Position numbers and translations under genes: made by a program
Part shown: positions 54,356 to 64,000 of the stretch, one piece after another
Layout of the letters: every line of letters begins with the position of its first letter
Position numbering within the stretch: the first letter of the stretch is position 1
The notes under the pieces: model-generated
Told to the model about the DNA's origin: nothing
Database searches by the model: none
The model's input: the letters and a program-made list of their open reading frames with translations, nothing else
Assembly (NCBI RefSeq): GCF_004000985.1
Contig: NZ_BIMH01000003.1
Location: 161,972 to 225,971, forward strand
Origin: Paenibacillus validus NBRC 15382
GTDB lineage: Bacteria; Bacillota; Bacilli; Paenibacillales; NBRC-103111
DNA: 64,000 nucleotides
Direction: 5' to 3'

Positions 54356-55498
54356 ATGAAATTGACGGTACTGAAAGAATTTTTGAACGAATCCATCCAA
54401 CATGTAAATAAAGCAATTTCGAATAAGACGACCATTCCCATTCTTACGGGGATCAAAATAGATGTGGATTCATCCGGCATGACGTTAACCGCGAGCGACA
54501 CCGATATATCGATTCAAAGCTTTATTCCGATGGAAAAGAACGACTTGCAAGTCATCGATCTGAAACAATCGGGAAGCGTCGTGCTGCCTTCCAAATTTTT
54601 TGTCGAAATCATTCGAAAGCTGCCGGCGCAGCATGTGGAAATTGAAGTGAAGGAGCAATTTCAGACCATCATTCGTTCCGGTTCGTCTGAAATTCAACTG
54701 ATGGGCTTGGATCCGGAAGAATATCCGATTATGCCGGGCATCGAAGAAAGCAAACGAATCCAGATTCCGAGCGACGTGCTGAAGACCATGATCAAGCAGA
54801 CGTCGTTTGCCGTTTCGACAAGCGAGGCGACGCCCATTCTGACGGGAATCCTCTGGACGATCGCCAACGGTAAGCTGAAATTTATCGCTTGTGACCGGCA
54901 TCGGTTGGCCAGCCGGGAGACGAGTATCGATACCGAGGAAGGATTTGTGTTAAACAACGTAGCCATCTCCGGAAAAACCTTAAACGAGCTGTCCAAAATT
55001 TTGCCGGACCAAAATGTTCTTATTGACGTGGTGTTCGCGGATAATCAAGTATTGTTCAAAATGAGCTCGATCCTGTTCTATACCCGCATCCTGGACGGGA
55101 CATATCCGGATACGTCGAAGCTCATTCCGCAATCGTACCAAACACAGCTCGTGGTGCAGACGGATGATCTTGTCGATGCAATCGACCGCGCCTACCTGCT
55201 TTCTCGTGAAGATAAGAGCAACATTGTGAAGCTCGTGATGCGCGACGACCAGACGATCGAAATTTCTTCCAGTTCCTCCGAGCTCGGTAAAGTGACGGAA
55301 GACTTGACGACGATCCGTTTGACCGGCGAGCTGCTGCGGATTTCCTTTAACTCCAAATACATGCTCGATGCGCTTAAAGTGATGGACAGCGAACAAATTC
55401 ATATCGGCTTTACGGGAGCCATGCAGCCGATCATCATCCGGCCGGACGAGAACGCATCGCTGCTGCAGCTCATTTTGCCGTATCGGACAACCGGCTAA
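54356..55498 (+). CDS. dnaN: DNA polymerase III beta subunit (sliding clamp)
   Basis: 380 residues, full length, with three clamp domains. Start MKLTVLKEFLNESIQHVNKAI, middle SFAVSTSEATPILTGILW, and the end IGFTGAMQPIIIRPDENASLLQLILPYR. It encircles DNA and tethers polymerase. RBS TAGGAGTG. Possibly co-transcribed with the downstream S4 and recF genes. Confidence 0.97.
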   Translation: MKLTVLKEFLNESIQHVNKAISNKTTIPILTGIKIDVDSSGMTLTASDTDISIQSFIPMEKNDLQVIDLKQSGSVVLPSKFFVEIIRKLPAQHVEIEVKEQFQTIIRSGSSEIQLMGLDPEEYPIMPGIEESKRIQIPSDVLKTMIKQTSFAVSTSEATPILTGILWTIANGKLKFIACDRHRLASRETSIDTEEGFVLNNVAISGKTLNELSKILPDQNVLIDVVFADNQVLFKMSSILFYTRILDGTYPDTSKLIPQSYQTQLVVQTDDLVDAIDRAYLLSREDKSNIVKLVMRDDQTIEISSSSSELGKVTEDLTTIRLTGELLRISFNSKYMLDALKVMDSEQIHIGFTGAMQPIIIRPDENASLLQLILPYRTTG

Positions 55499-55518
55499 AA
55501 CGAAGGGACGACGGATCC

Positions 55519-55737
55519 ATGAAACCAATTTCAATCCACACCGACTATATAACACTCGGACAATTTCTGAAGCTCTCGGATTGCATATCCACAGGTGGAC
55601 AAGCCAAAAGCTTTCTGCAGGAAACCCCCATTACGATCAACGACGAGCCGGACAACCGCCGCGGGCGCAAGCTCGTCGCAGGCGATATCGTCAAAGTCCA
55701 GGGCTGCGGCGAATTTCAAGTCGTGAAGGGGTCCTAG
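55519..55737 (+). CDS. yaaA: S4-domain protein YaaA (RlbA)
   Basis: 72 residues. S4 RNA-binding fold: ITLGQFLKLSDCISTGGQAKSFLQE and DNRRGRKLVAGDIVKV. It is the usual small gene between dnaN and recF. Twenty nt after dnaN and 12 nt before recF. Confidence 0.93.
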   Translation: MKPISIHTDYITLGQFLKLSDCISTGGQAKSFLQETPITINDEPDNRRGRKLVAGDIVKVQGCGEFQVVKGS

Positions 55738-55749
55738 GGAGGAGCCATT

Positions 55750-56856
55750 TTGCAATTAAAAACGTTGTCTGTCCAGCACTACCGCAACTACGAGCATATC
55801 GAATTCGCTACGGATCACATGGTGAACATCATTGTCGGCCCGAATGCGCAGGGCAAAACAAATTTGCTGGAATCGATCTTCGTTCTCGCTTTAACCAAAT
55901 CCCACCGGACCAACCAAGACAAGGAATTGATCCGGTGGAACGAGAAAGCTGCCCTGCTGCATGCCGAGGTCGAGAAAGAGTACGGTACGTTCCAGCTTGA
56001 TCTGACCATATCCCAGCAGGGCAAGCGTGCGAAGGTGAATGGGCTCGAGCAGCGCAAGCTGAGCAATTTCATCGGCTCCTTGAACGTGGTCATGTTCGCC
56101 CCCGAAGATCTTGAAATTGTAAAAGGTTCGCCGGGCGTGCGCCGCCGCTTTCTCGACATGGAAATCGGCCAAGTGCATCCGGCCTATTTGTACGACTTGT
56201 CCCAATACAACAAAATTTTAGTGCAGCGGAACAATTATCTGAAACAAATGTTCGGTTTTTCGGGTAAATTACCGTTATTGGACGTCTGGAACGAACAATT
56301 GGCGCAATTTGGTACTAAAATTATTAAAAAACGTCAAAGCTTTATAAAAAAGCTGCAAATCTGGGCCGAGAAGATTCATGCCGGCATCACGAACGGACAA
56401 GAACGGCTAAAAATCGCTTACGACAGCTCGCTGTCTTTAGCCGAAGACCAAGAAGAAGCTGTTTTATTTGACCATTTTATGATAAAGTTATCACAGACCA
56501 AAGATCAGGAATTGCGTCGCGGCGTCACCTTGGTCGGCCCGCATCGCGACGATTTGCGCTTTTATATCAACGATAAGGAAGTGCAAACGTTCGGTTCGCA
56601 AGGACAACAGCGAACGACGGCATTATCTTTGAAGCTGGCGGAGATAGAGCTCATTTGCGAAGAAGTGGGTGAATATCCGTTGTTGCTGCTGGATGATGTC
56701 CTGTCGGAGCTCGACCGGTACCGGCAGACGCAGTTGATCGAGACGTTTCAGCGCAAGGTGCAAACGTTTATTACAACGACCGGAATTGAAAGTATAGATT
56801 TGTCAAAACTGGAAAGTGCTTCCGTGATTCATGTTCGGGACGGGAGCTTCATATAG
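55750..56856 (+). CDS. recF: DNA replication/repair protein RecF
   Basis: 368 residues with a TTG start (GGAGGAG upstream). ABC-like ATPase: Walker A GPNAQGKTNLLESI, signature motif TFGSQGQQRTTALSLKLAEI, Walker B LLLLDDVLSELD. It loads RecA at ssDNA gaps with RecO and RecR. Confidence 0.96.
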   Translation: MQLKTLSVQHYRNYEHIEFATDHMVNIIVGPNAQGKTNLLESIFVLALTKSHRTNQDKELIRWNEKAALLHAEVEKEYGTFQLDLTISQQGKRAKVNGLEQRKLSNFIGSLNVVMFAPEDLEIVKGSPGVRRRFLDMEIGQVHPAYLYDLSQYNKILVQRNNYLKQMFGFSGKLPLLDVWNEQLAQFGTKIIKKRQSFIKKLQIWAEKIHAGITNGQERLKIAYDSSLSLAEDQEEAVLFDHFMIKLSQTKDQELRRGVTLVGPHRDDLRFYINDKEVQTFGSQGQQRTTALSLKLAEIELICEEVGEYPLLLLDDVLSELDRYRQTQLIETFQRKVQTFITTTGIESIDLSKLESASVIHVRDGSFI

Positions 56857-56886
56857 ATCGATTTGCCGATAAGGAGTGGGATTCCT

Positions 56887-59110
<2,224 letters not shown>

Positions 59111-59128
59111 TTCGTATAAGTGGTGGCT

Positions 59129-59989
59129 ATGCTTAGGAGATATGGCCTGCTGTGGCTGATTTCAATCTTGTCCGTTCTATTCTTGGCGCCCGGGTTCGTT
59201 CACTCGGGCGGTTCCTCAGTTTATTACACCGATAAGGTGGCTGTTTTAGCCTATCATCATATCGATGACGATCAACGCGGCGATGTGACCATTACGTCCA
59301 AACGGTTCCGCGAGCAGCTTCGCGATTTGAGGAATCGAGGATATCATTTCATAACGCTAAGAGAGTTTCGCTCCTTCATGAAGGGGGGCTCCATACCACC
59401 GAATTCGGTCTTGGTTACCTTTGACGACGGTTATGAGAGCTTTTATACGAAAGCCTTTCCCATTCTTAAAGAAATGCGCGTTCCGGCCGTTAATTTTGTC
59501 ATTACGGAAGATTTGGATCATCCGGACCGGACGTTAATTCCAACGCTCTCTCGCGAGCAAATACGGCGAATGATCAGCGAAATGAAAGAGATCGAAGTTG
59601 AATGCCACTCGGACAGCCTCCACGGCCGTACGCCGGACGGCGGGCCTTTGTTGACGACGAAGCTGCCGCTCGCCGAGGGCGGCTTTGAGTCGGACGAACA
59701 GTTCGAGCGCAGAATTGTCAGCGATACGCGGCGCAGCCTGGACAAGCTGAGCACGTTGAATGACGGCCCGATCGATGCCTATGCCTACCCGTTCGGGGCC
59801 TATAACCTTCGTTCGATCGAGCTATTGCGACAAGCCGGCATTCAATATGCATTTACGACGCAAAGCGGCATGGCCGAACGGGGGAACGACCCGTTCCAAA
59901 TTCCGAGAATCAATGCAGGAAGTCCTTACGTTCGGATGAACTCATTAAATAATATGATTATACACAAGCTTTATCGGGCCTCGCCCTGA
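59129..59989 (+). CDS. Polysaccharide deacetylase family protein
   Basis: 286 residues from ATG 59129; GTG 59120 is three codons upstream. A signal peptide or anchor (about 4-22, GLLWLISILSVLFLAPGFV), then a NodB domain of the PgaB/IcaB type: VAVLAYHHIDDD, VLVTFDDGYESFYTKAFPIL with the catalytic Asp pair, EVECHSDSLHG with one metal His, and YPFGAYNLRSIELL. It should deacetylate an exported GlcNAc polymer. It sits between gyrB and gyrA, which are usually adjacent, so it is an insertion into that pair. Confidence 0.9.
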   Translation: MLRRYGLLWLISILSVLFLAPGFVHSGGSSVYYTDKVAVLAYHHIDDDQRGDVTITSKRFREQLRDLRNRGYHFITLREFRSFMKGGSIPPNSVLVTFDDGYESFYTKAFPILKEMRVPAVNFVITEDLDHPDRTLIPTLSREQIRRMISEMKEIEVECHSDSLHGRTPDGGPLLTTKLPLAEGGFESDEQFERRIVSDTRRSLDKLSTLNDGPIDAYAYPFGAYNLRSIELLRQAGIQYAFTTQSGMAERGNDPFQIPRINAGSPYVRMNSLNNMIIHKLYRASP

Positions 59990-60042
59990 CACCAAATCAT
60001 TATCACCAAGCGGTTGCCCCGTAAAATTTGTAGGAGGTACAC

Positions 60043-62559
60043 ATGTCGGAAGAACCTCGTTCGCAGATTAAAGAAATCGATATCGGCTCTGAGATGCGCA
60101 CGTCCTTTATGGATTATGCGATGAGCATTATCGTCAGCCGGGCGTTACCTGACGTTCGGGACGGACTAAAGCCGGTTCATCGCCGTATTTTGTATGCGAT
60201 GTCGGAGCTTGGAATGTCGCCTGACAAGCCGTATAAAAAATCGGCGCGGATTGTCGGCGAAGTCATCGGTAAATATCACCCGCACGGCGATGCGGCCGTA
60301 TATGAGACGATGGTCCGGATGGCTCAGGACTTCTCCCTCCGTTATATGCTCGTCGACGGTCACGGGAACTTTGGTTCCATTGACGGCGACGCAGCGGCGG
60401 CTATGCGTTACACCGAAGCCCGTTTGTCCAAAATCGCGATGGAGCTTCTGCGCGATATCAATAAAGAGACGATTGATTTTGTTCCCAACTACGACGGCGA
60501 AGAGAGTGAACCGGCCGTATTGCCGGCCCGTTTCCCGAACCTGCTCGTCAACGGGCTGTCCGGAATTGCCGTCGGCATGGCCACTAATATTCCGCCGCAC
60601 AATTTGACTGAAGTCATTAACGGCGTACAGCAGCTGATCGAGAATCCGGATATAAGTCCGCTTGATTTGATGCAGTCCATCAAAGGACCGGACTTCCCTA
60701 CCGGCGGCTTCATCCTGGGCCGAGAAGGAATACGTCAAGCGTATGCGACAGGTCGCGGATCCGTGACGATGCGTGCGAAAGCGACGATTGAAGAATCGGG
60801 CAATAAAGCGCGCATTATCGTGTACGAACTGCCGTATCAAGTGAACAAAGCGCGCTTGATCGAGAAAATCGCAGAGCTCGTCCGCGAGAAGAAAATCGAT
60901 GGCATCACCGACCTTCGCGACGAATCTGACCGCAATGGTATGCGTATTGTGATCGAGCTGCGTCGCGACGTCAATCCGAATGTCGTGTTGAACAACCTGT
61001 ACAAACAAACCGCGATGCAGTCCAACTTCGGGATTATTATGCTGGCCCTGGTTAACGGCGAACCGAAAGTGCTTAATCTGCGGGACATGTTGTTCCACTA
61101 TCTCGAGCACCAGAAAGTGGTTATTCGCCGCAGGACGGAATACGATTTGCGCAAAGCGGAAGCTCGCGCGCATATTCTGGAAGGACTGCGAATCGCGCTT
61201 GACCATCTGGACGAAGTCATTGCTTTGATTCGTGCTTCCCGTACGACCGATCAAGCGCGCGAAGGCTTGATGAACCGATTCGGATTGAGCCACGATCAAG
61301 CGCAAGCGATTTTGGATATGCGTTTACAGCGCTTGACTGGTTTGGAGCGCGAGAAAATCGAAGAAGAATACGCCGAGCTCCTAAAGAAAATTGCCGAGTA
61401 TAAAGCAATTTTGGCCGATGAGAAGCTTGTGCTCGAAATCATCAGCAACGAGTTGAACGAAATCAAAGATAAATTTGGCGACGACCGCCGCTCGGAAATT
61501 ACGATCGGCGAAGAAAGCATCGAGGATGAGGATTTGATTCCGCAAACCGATGTCGTCATTACCATTACCCATACGGGTTATATTAAGCGACTCCCGGTTT
61601 CCACCTATCGCAGTCAGCGTCGAGGAGGTAAAGGAGTCATCGGGATGGATACGAAAGACAATGATTTTGTGGAGCATTTGTTCGTGACCAACTCCCACCA
61701 CTACCTCATGTTCTTTACGGACAAAGGCAAGGTGTACCGGTTGAAGGCGTACGAAATTCCGGATCTTAGCCGTACGGCCCGCGGAACACCGATTATTAAC
61801 CTGATTCAAATCGAACAGGGCGAGACGGTCAATGCCGTAATTCCGGTTGAAAGCTTTGACTCGGACAAATACCTGTTCTTCGCTACGAAGAACGGTCTTG
61901 TGAAGAAGACCCCGCTCGACGATTACGGCAATATTCGTAAAGTCGGCTTAATAGCAATAACGCTTCGCGAGGATGACGATTTGATCGGCGTTCGTCTGAC
62001 GGATGGCAATCAATCGATCATCTTGGGTACGAAGCAAGGCATGTCCATTCACTTTCCGGAACAAGAAGTGCGTGCAATGGGACGATCTGCAACCGGGGTG
62101 AAAGGCATCCAGCTCGACGAAGACGACGTTGTGATCGATATGGACGTCGTTCAAGAAGACAACAGCGTTTTGATCGTAACTTCAAAAGGTTACGGCAAGA
62201 GGACGCCGGTTTCCGAGTACCGACTGCAATCTCGCGGCGGTAAAGGGATTAAGACGCTCAATGTAACGCCGAAGAACGGCCCTATCGTCGGTTTGAAGGT
62301 CGTTCAGGATGAGGAGGACCTCATGATCATTACCGCGCTGGGAACCGTTATACGTACCAGCATGGCGGGCATATCATTAATGGGTCGCAATACACAAGGG
62401 GTTAGATTGATTAATATTCGCGATGAAGACGAAGTATCGACCGTCGCTCGGGTAGATAAGAGCGATGAAGTCTCTGAAGACGAGGATCAAGACGACGCCT
62501 TTAGCGAAGAAACGCCAAATGGTCCGGCTTCAGGTTCGGAAGGTACGGCCGAGGAATAA
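60043..62559 (+). CDS. gyrA: DNA gyrase subunit A
   Basis: 838 residues. Winged-helix/tower breakage-reunion domain with the catalytic Tyr123 in [12 protein letters not shown], then the C-terminal beta-pinwheel with the GyrA box QRRGGKG (about 527-533). The quinolone-determining segment reads [10 protein letters not shown]: residue 84 is Ala, where E. coli and S. aureus have Ser (83/84). The tail is acidic. RBS GGAGG. Followed by a strong terminator. Confidence 0.98.
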   Translation: MSEEPRSQIKEIDIGSEMRTSFMDYAMSIIVSRALPDVRDGLKPVHRRILYAMSELGMSPDKPYKKSARIVGEVIGKYHPHGDAAVYETMVRMAQDFSLRYMLVDGHGNFGSIDGDAAAAMRYTEARLSKIAMELLRDINKETIDFVPNYDGEESEPAVLPARFPNLLVNGLSGIAVGMATNIPPHNLTEVINGVQQLIENPDISPLDLMQSIKGPDFPTGGFILGREGIRQAYATGRGSVTMRAKATIEESGNKARIIVYELPYQVNKARLIEKIAELVREKKIDGITDLRDESDRNGMRIVIELRRDVNPNVVLNNLYKQTAMQSNFGIIMLALVNGEPKVLNLRDMLFHYLEHQKVVIRRRTEYDLRKAEARAHILEGLRIALDHLDEVIALIRASRTTDQAREGLMNRFGLSHDQAQAILDMRLQRLTGLEREKIEEEYAELLKKIAEYKAILADEKLVLEIISNELNEIKDKFGDDRRSEITIGEESIEDEDLIPQTDVVITITHTGYIKRLPVSTYRSQRRGGKGVIGMDTKDNDFVEHLFVTNSHHYLMFFTDKGKVYRLKAYEIPDLSRTARGTPIINLIQIEQGETVNAVIPVESFDSDKYLFFATKNGLVKKTPLDDYGNIRKVGLIAITLREDDDLIGVRLTDGNQSIILGTKQGMSIHFPEQEVRAMGRSATGVKGIQLDEDDVVIDMDVVQEDNSVLIVTSKGYGKRTPVSEYRLQSRGGKGIKTLNVTPKNGPIVGLKVVQDEEDLMIITALGTVIRTSMAGISLMGRNTQGVRLINIRDEDEVSTVARVDKSDEVSEDEDQDDAFSEETPNGPASGSEGTAEE

Positions 62560-62586
62560 ACGCTGCCACTATATTTTTACTCTTGC

Positions 62587-62618
62587 AAAGAATGGGGGCT
62601 TACATCCCCATTCTTTTT
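62587..62618 (+). terminator. Intrinsic terminator of gyrA
   Basis: AAAGAATGGGG/CCCCATTCTTT with a short loop, followed by TT and a pyrimidine run. Confidence 0.88.
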
Positions 62619-62713
62619 CGCTTATAATTACAGACATGGGTCTAAAGTATGATTTTTCCATACAAGGGTTAACCCAATGAAGCCAACTTGAAATTAAGGT
62701 GAGGGGATCCAAT

Positions 62714-63781
62714 ATGGCGACAGTTCCCGTGTCTCAGCTTAAAACCGGTGAGAAAATCAGCGAGAATGTGCTGACCAAGTTTAATAATGTTTTGTTTGCC
62801 AAGGGCAAAGTCGTGACGGAACGCGATATTGAAATATTAAAAGCGTTCTTAATTCCTTCCGTACAAATCGAACCTAAACATGCGGAAATCGAAAGCATGG
62901 GCGAAGATCCGTTCGCGGAAGAATCGAATAACAGCATTTTGCCGTTCTATGAGAACTACGATAAGATGCTGCAGCTGCTTCGCCGTGTTTTTAAAGTGGC
63001 CAACGCTGGCGGGCAAAATCTGCCGATTCTGGAGATCCGGACGACGTTGGAGGGTCTTATTAAACATATCGATTCCTACAACATTTTGACCTTTAGTCCC
63101 AAATCGTTTCAATTGCGTGATTTCATTCTTCACAACAGCATTATGGTCAGCTTGACGTCTTACTCTTTAGCCAAGTGGGCCGGAATGCAGGCCAAAGATC
63201 TGATGCCCGTCGCTTTGGGCGGATTGCTGCATGATATCGGAACGGCCAAGGTCGATGACGGAATTTTGTTTAAGCCAATGAAATTGAACAATGATGAATC
63301 CGAAGAAATAAAAAAACATACGATCATCGGATACAATCTTCTCAAGACCGTTCCTGCGATTAACGAAGGGGTGAAGCTTTGCGCTTTACAGCATCACGAG
63401 CGCGAGGACGGTTCCGGCTATCCGCTCGCCATACGCGGTGACAAGATTCACAGTTACTCGAAGCTTGTTGCCGTTACGGATATGTTCCATGCCATGACGA
63501 CCGACCGGTTTCACAAAAAAGGCATATCCCCTTACCTGGTTCTGGAACAGCTGCAGAATGAAGCTTTTGGCAAGCTGGATCCCGCCATGGTTCAGACGTT
63601 CATTACCAAGGTAACCTCGTTCCATAACGGAACGCTCGTGAAGCTGAGCGATAACCGTATCGGTGAAATTGTCTTTTCTGACCGGTCTCATCCGACAAGA
63701 CCTTGGGTGAATGTGAACGGCAAAATTGTTAATTTGACAATCGAGCGCAGCTTGTACATTGAAGACGTTATTCAGAAGTAA
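62714..63781 (+). CDS. HD-GYP domain-containing phosphohydrolase
   Basis: 355 residues from ATG 62714 (AGGTGAGGGG upstream; GTG 62699 is the alternative). The N-terminal 100 residues are a small strand-helix domain. The HD domain lies at about 130-300: the metal motif GGLLHDIGTAKVDD, then the KKHTIIGYNLL and LQHHEREDGSGYP signatures of HD-GYP proteins, with the GYP motif present as GYP. It probably hydrolyses c-di-GMP. The C-terminal part carries an added strand-rich segment. Located between gyrA and an rRNA operon, common in Paenibacillus. Confidence 0.9.
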   Translation: MATVPVSQLKTGEKISENVLTKFNNVLFAKGKVVTERDIEILKAFLIPSVQIEPKHAEIESMGEDPFAEESNNSILPFYENYDKMLQLLRRVFKVANAGGQNLPILEIRTTLEGLIKHIDSYNILTFSPKSFQLRDFILHNSIMVSLTSYSLAKWAGMQAKDLMPVALGGLLHDIGTAKVDDGILFKPMKLNNDESEEIKKHTIIGYNLLKTVPAINEGVKLCALQHHEREDGSGYPLAIRGDKIHSYSKLVAVTDMFHAMTTDRFHKKGISPYLVLEQLQNEAFGKLDPAMVQTFITKVTSFHNGTLVKLSDNRIGEIVFSDRSHPTRPWVNVNGKIVNLTIERSLYIEDVIQK

Positions 63782-63831
63782 GTAAAGTATAGCTTTCCTA
63801 AAGGACATGAAAAAAAGTCCGGTTAAGATGC

Positions 63832-63861
63832 TTGACTTAAGGAAATGGTTCATGATATATT
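63832..63861 (+). promoter_or_regulatory. rRNA operon promoter P1 (predicted)
   Basis: TTGACT (63832-63837) and TATATT (63856-63861) with an 18-bp spacer. Confidence 0.75.
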
Positions 63862-63893
63862 AGTCTTCGCTGCTTCGGCGGCGAGGACTTTTT
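63862..63893 (+). terminator. UUCG-capped terminator between P1 and P2
   Basis: AGTCTTCGCTGC-TTCG-GCGGCGAGGACT forms a 12-bp stem as RNA (with two G-U pairs), followed by TTTT. The 5' arm spans the expected P1 start site. Confidence 0.75.
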
Positions 63894-63937
63894 AGTTGAA
63901 ACGCACTGTTGTTTCTCAGGTTTCGAAAAAAAAGTGC

Positions 63938-63967
63938 TTGCAATCGAATAGGCAAATGTGATATATT
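63938..63967 (+). promoter_or_regulatory. rRNA operon promoter P2 (predicted)
   Basis: TTGCAA (63938-63943) and TATATT (63962-63967) with an 18-bp spacer, followed by the AAGTCGCCGC leader. The rRNA genes lie beyond the window. Confidence 0.75.
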
Positions 63968-64000
63968 AAAGAAGTCGCCGCTAAACAAGGCCGACGAATT

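Noticed and set aside
60166..61305. A 379-codon minus-strand open frame
   Set aside because: Antisense shadow of gyrA.

Overview
The window looks like the replication-origin region of an endospore-forming member of the Paenibacillaceae (Paenibacillus or a close relative). The gene order rpmH-dnaA-dnaN-S4 protein-recF-remB-gyrB-gyrA on one side, and rnpA-yidC-khpB-mnmE-mnmG-rsmG-noc-soj-parB on the other, is the classic Firmicutes oriC neighbourhood. yyaC and the spoIIIJ/jag pair point to sporulation. The walR-walK-walH-walI-walJ-htrA block with an M23/LysM/G5 peptidase beside it, and the small CxxH/CxxC protein next to rlmH, fit Paenibacillaceae. No database search was possible, so the genus is an inference.

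Layout. 1-5.3 kb: accessory DNA with a broken zinc-ribbon (transposase-like) gene at the edge, then an HTH regulator, a DUF1861 protein, an L25/Ctc protein, an SDR oxidoreductase and a flavin-dependent oxidoreductase, mostly head-on to replication, and a decayed histidine kinase. 5.3-14.7 kb: an apparent chain of three cassettes downstream of rlmH, bounded by four copies of a sequence that each encode GEPYHK-stop, the exact 3' end of the rlmH gene here. They carry a membrane polysaccharide deacetylase with a coiled-coil partner; a TerC-family protein behind a possible Mn2+ riboswitch; and an A+T-rich block of small unknown, phage-like and defence-like genes with a frameshifted nuclease. 14.7-25 kb: rlmH, the CxxH/CxxC protein, HtrA, the WalRK operon and the M23 peptidase. 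25-36 kb: purA, dnaB, rplI, gdpP, DUF2232, MazG-like, CBS and pentapeptide proteins, and the rpsF-ssb-rpsR operon. 36-43 kb: yjzC, a small membrane protein, a SulP transporter, tRNA-Ser(CGA), DUF951, MscS, DUF3343, yyaC, DUF4446 and a class V aminotransferase. 43-52 kb: the parABS/noc and tRNA-modification cluster. 52.3-54.3 kb: bipartite oriC flanking dnaA. 54-64 kb: dnaN to gyrA, an HD-GYP protein, then tandem promoters of an rRNA operon that begins beyond the window.

The core genes act together in replication initiation (DnaA, DnaN, DnaB, gyrase, Ssb, RecF), origin segregation (Soj, ParB, Noc and parS-like sites), membrane insertion and RNA processing (YidC, RnpA, KhpB), tRNA wobble modification (MnmE/MnmG), cell-wall homeostasis (Wal system, HtrA, M23 peptidase) and c-di-AMP turnover (GdpP).

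The most interesting feature is the repeated rlmH 3' end, which looks like the attachment-site pattern of staphylococcal cassette chromosomes (SCC). No cassette recombinase is visible in the window, so the elements may be remnants or mobilised in trans.
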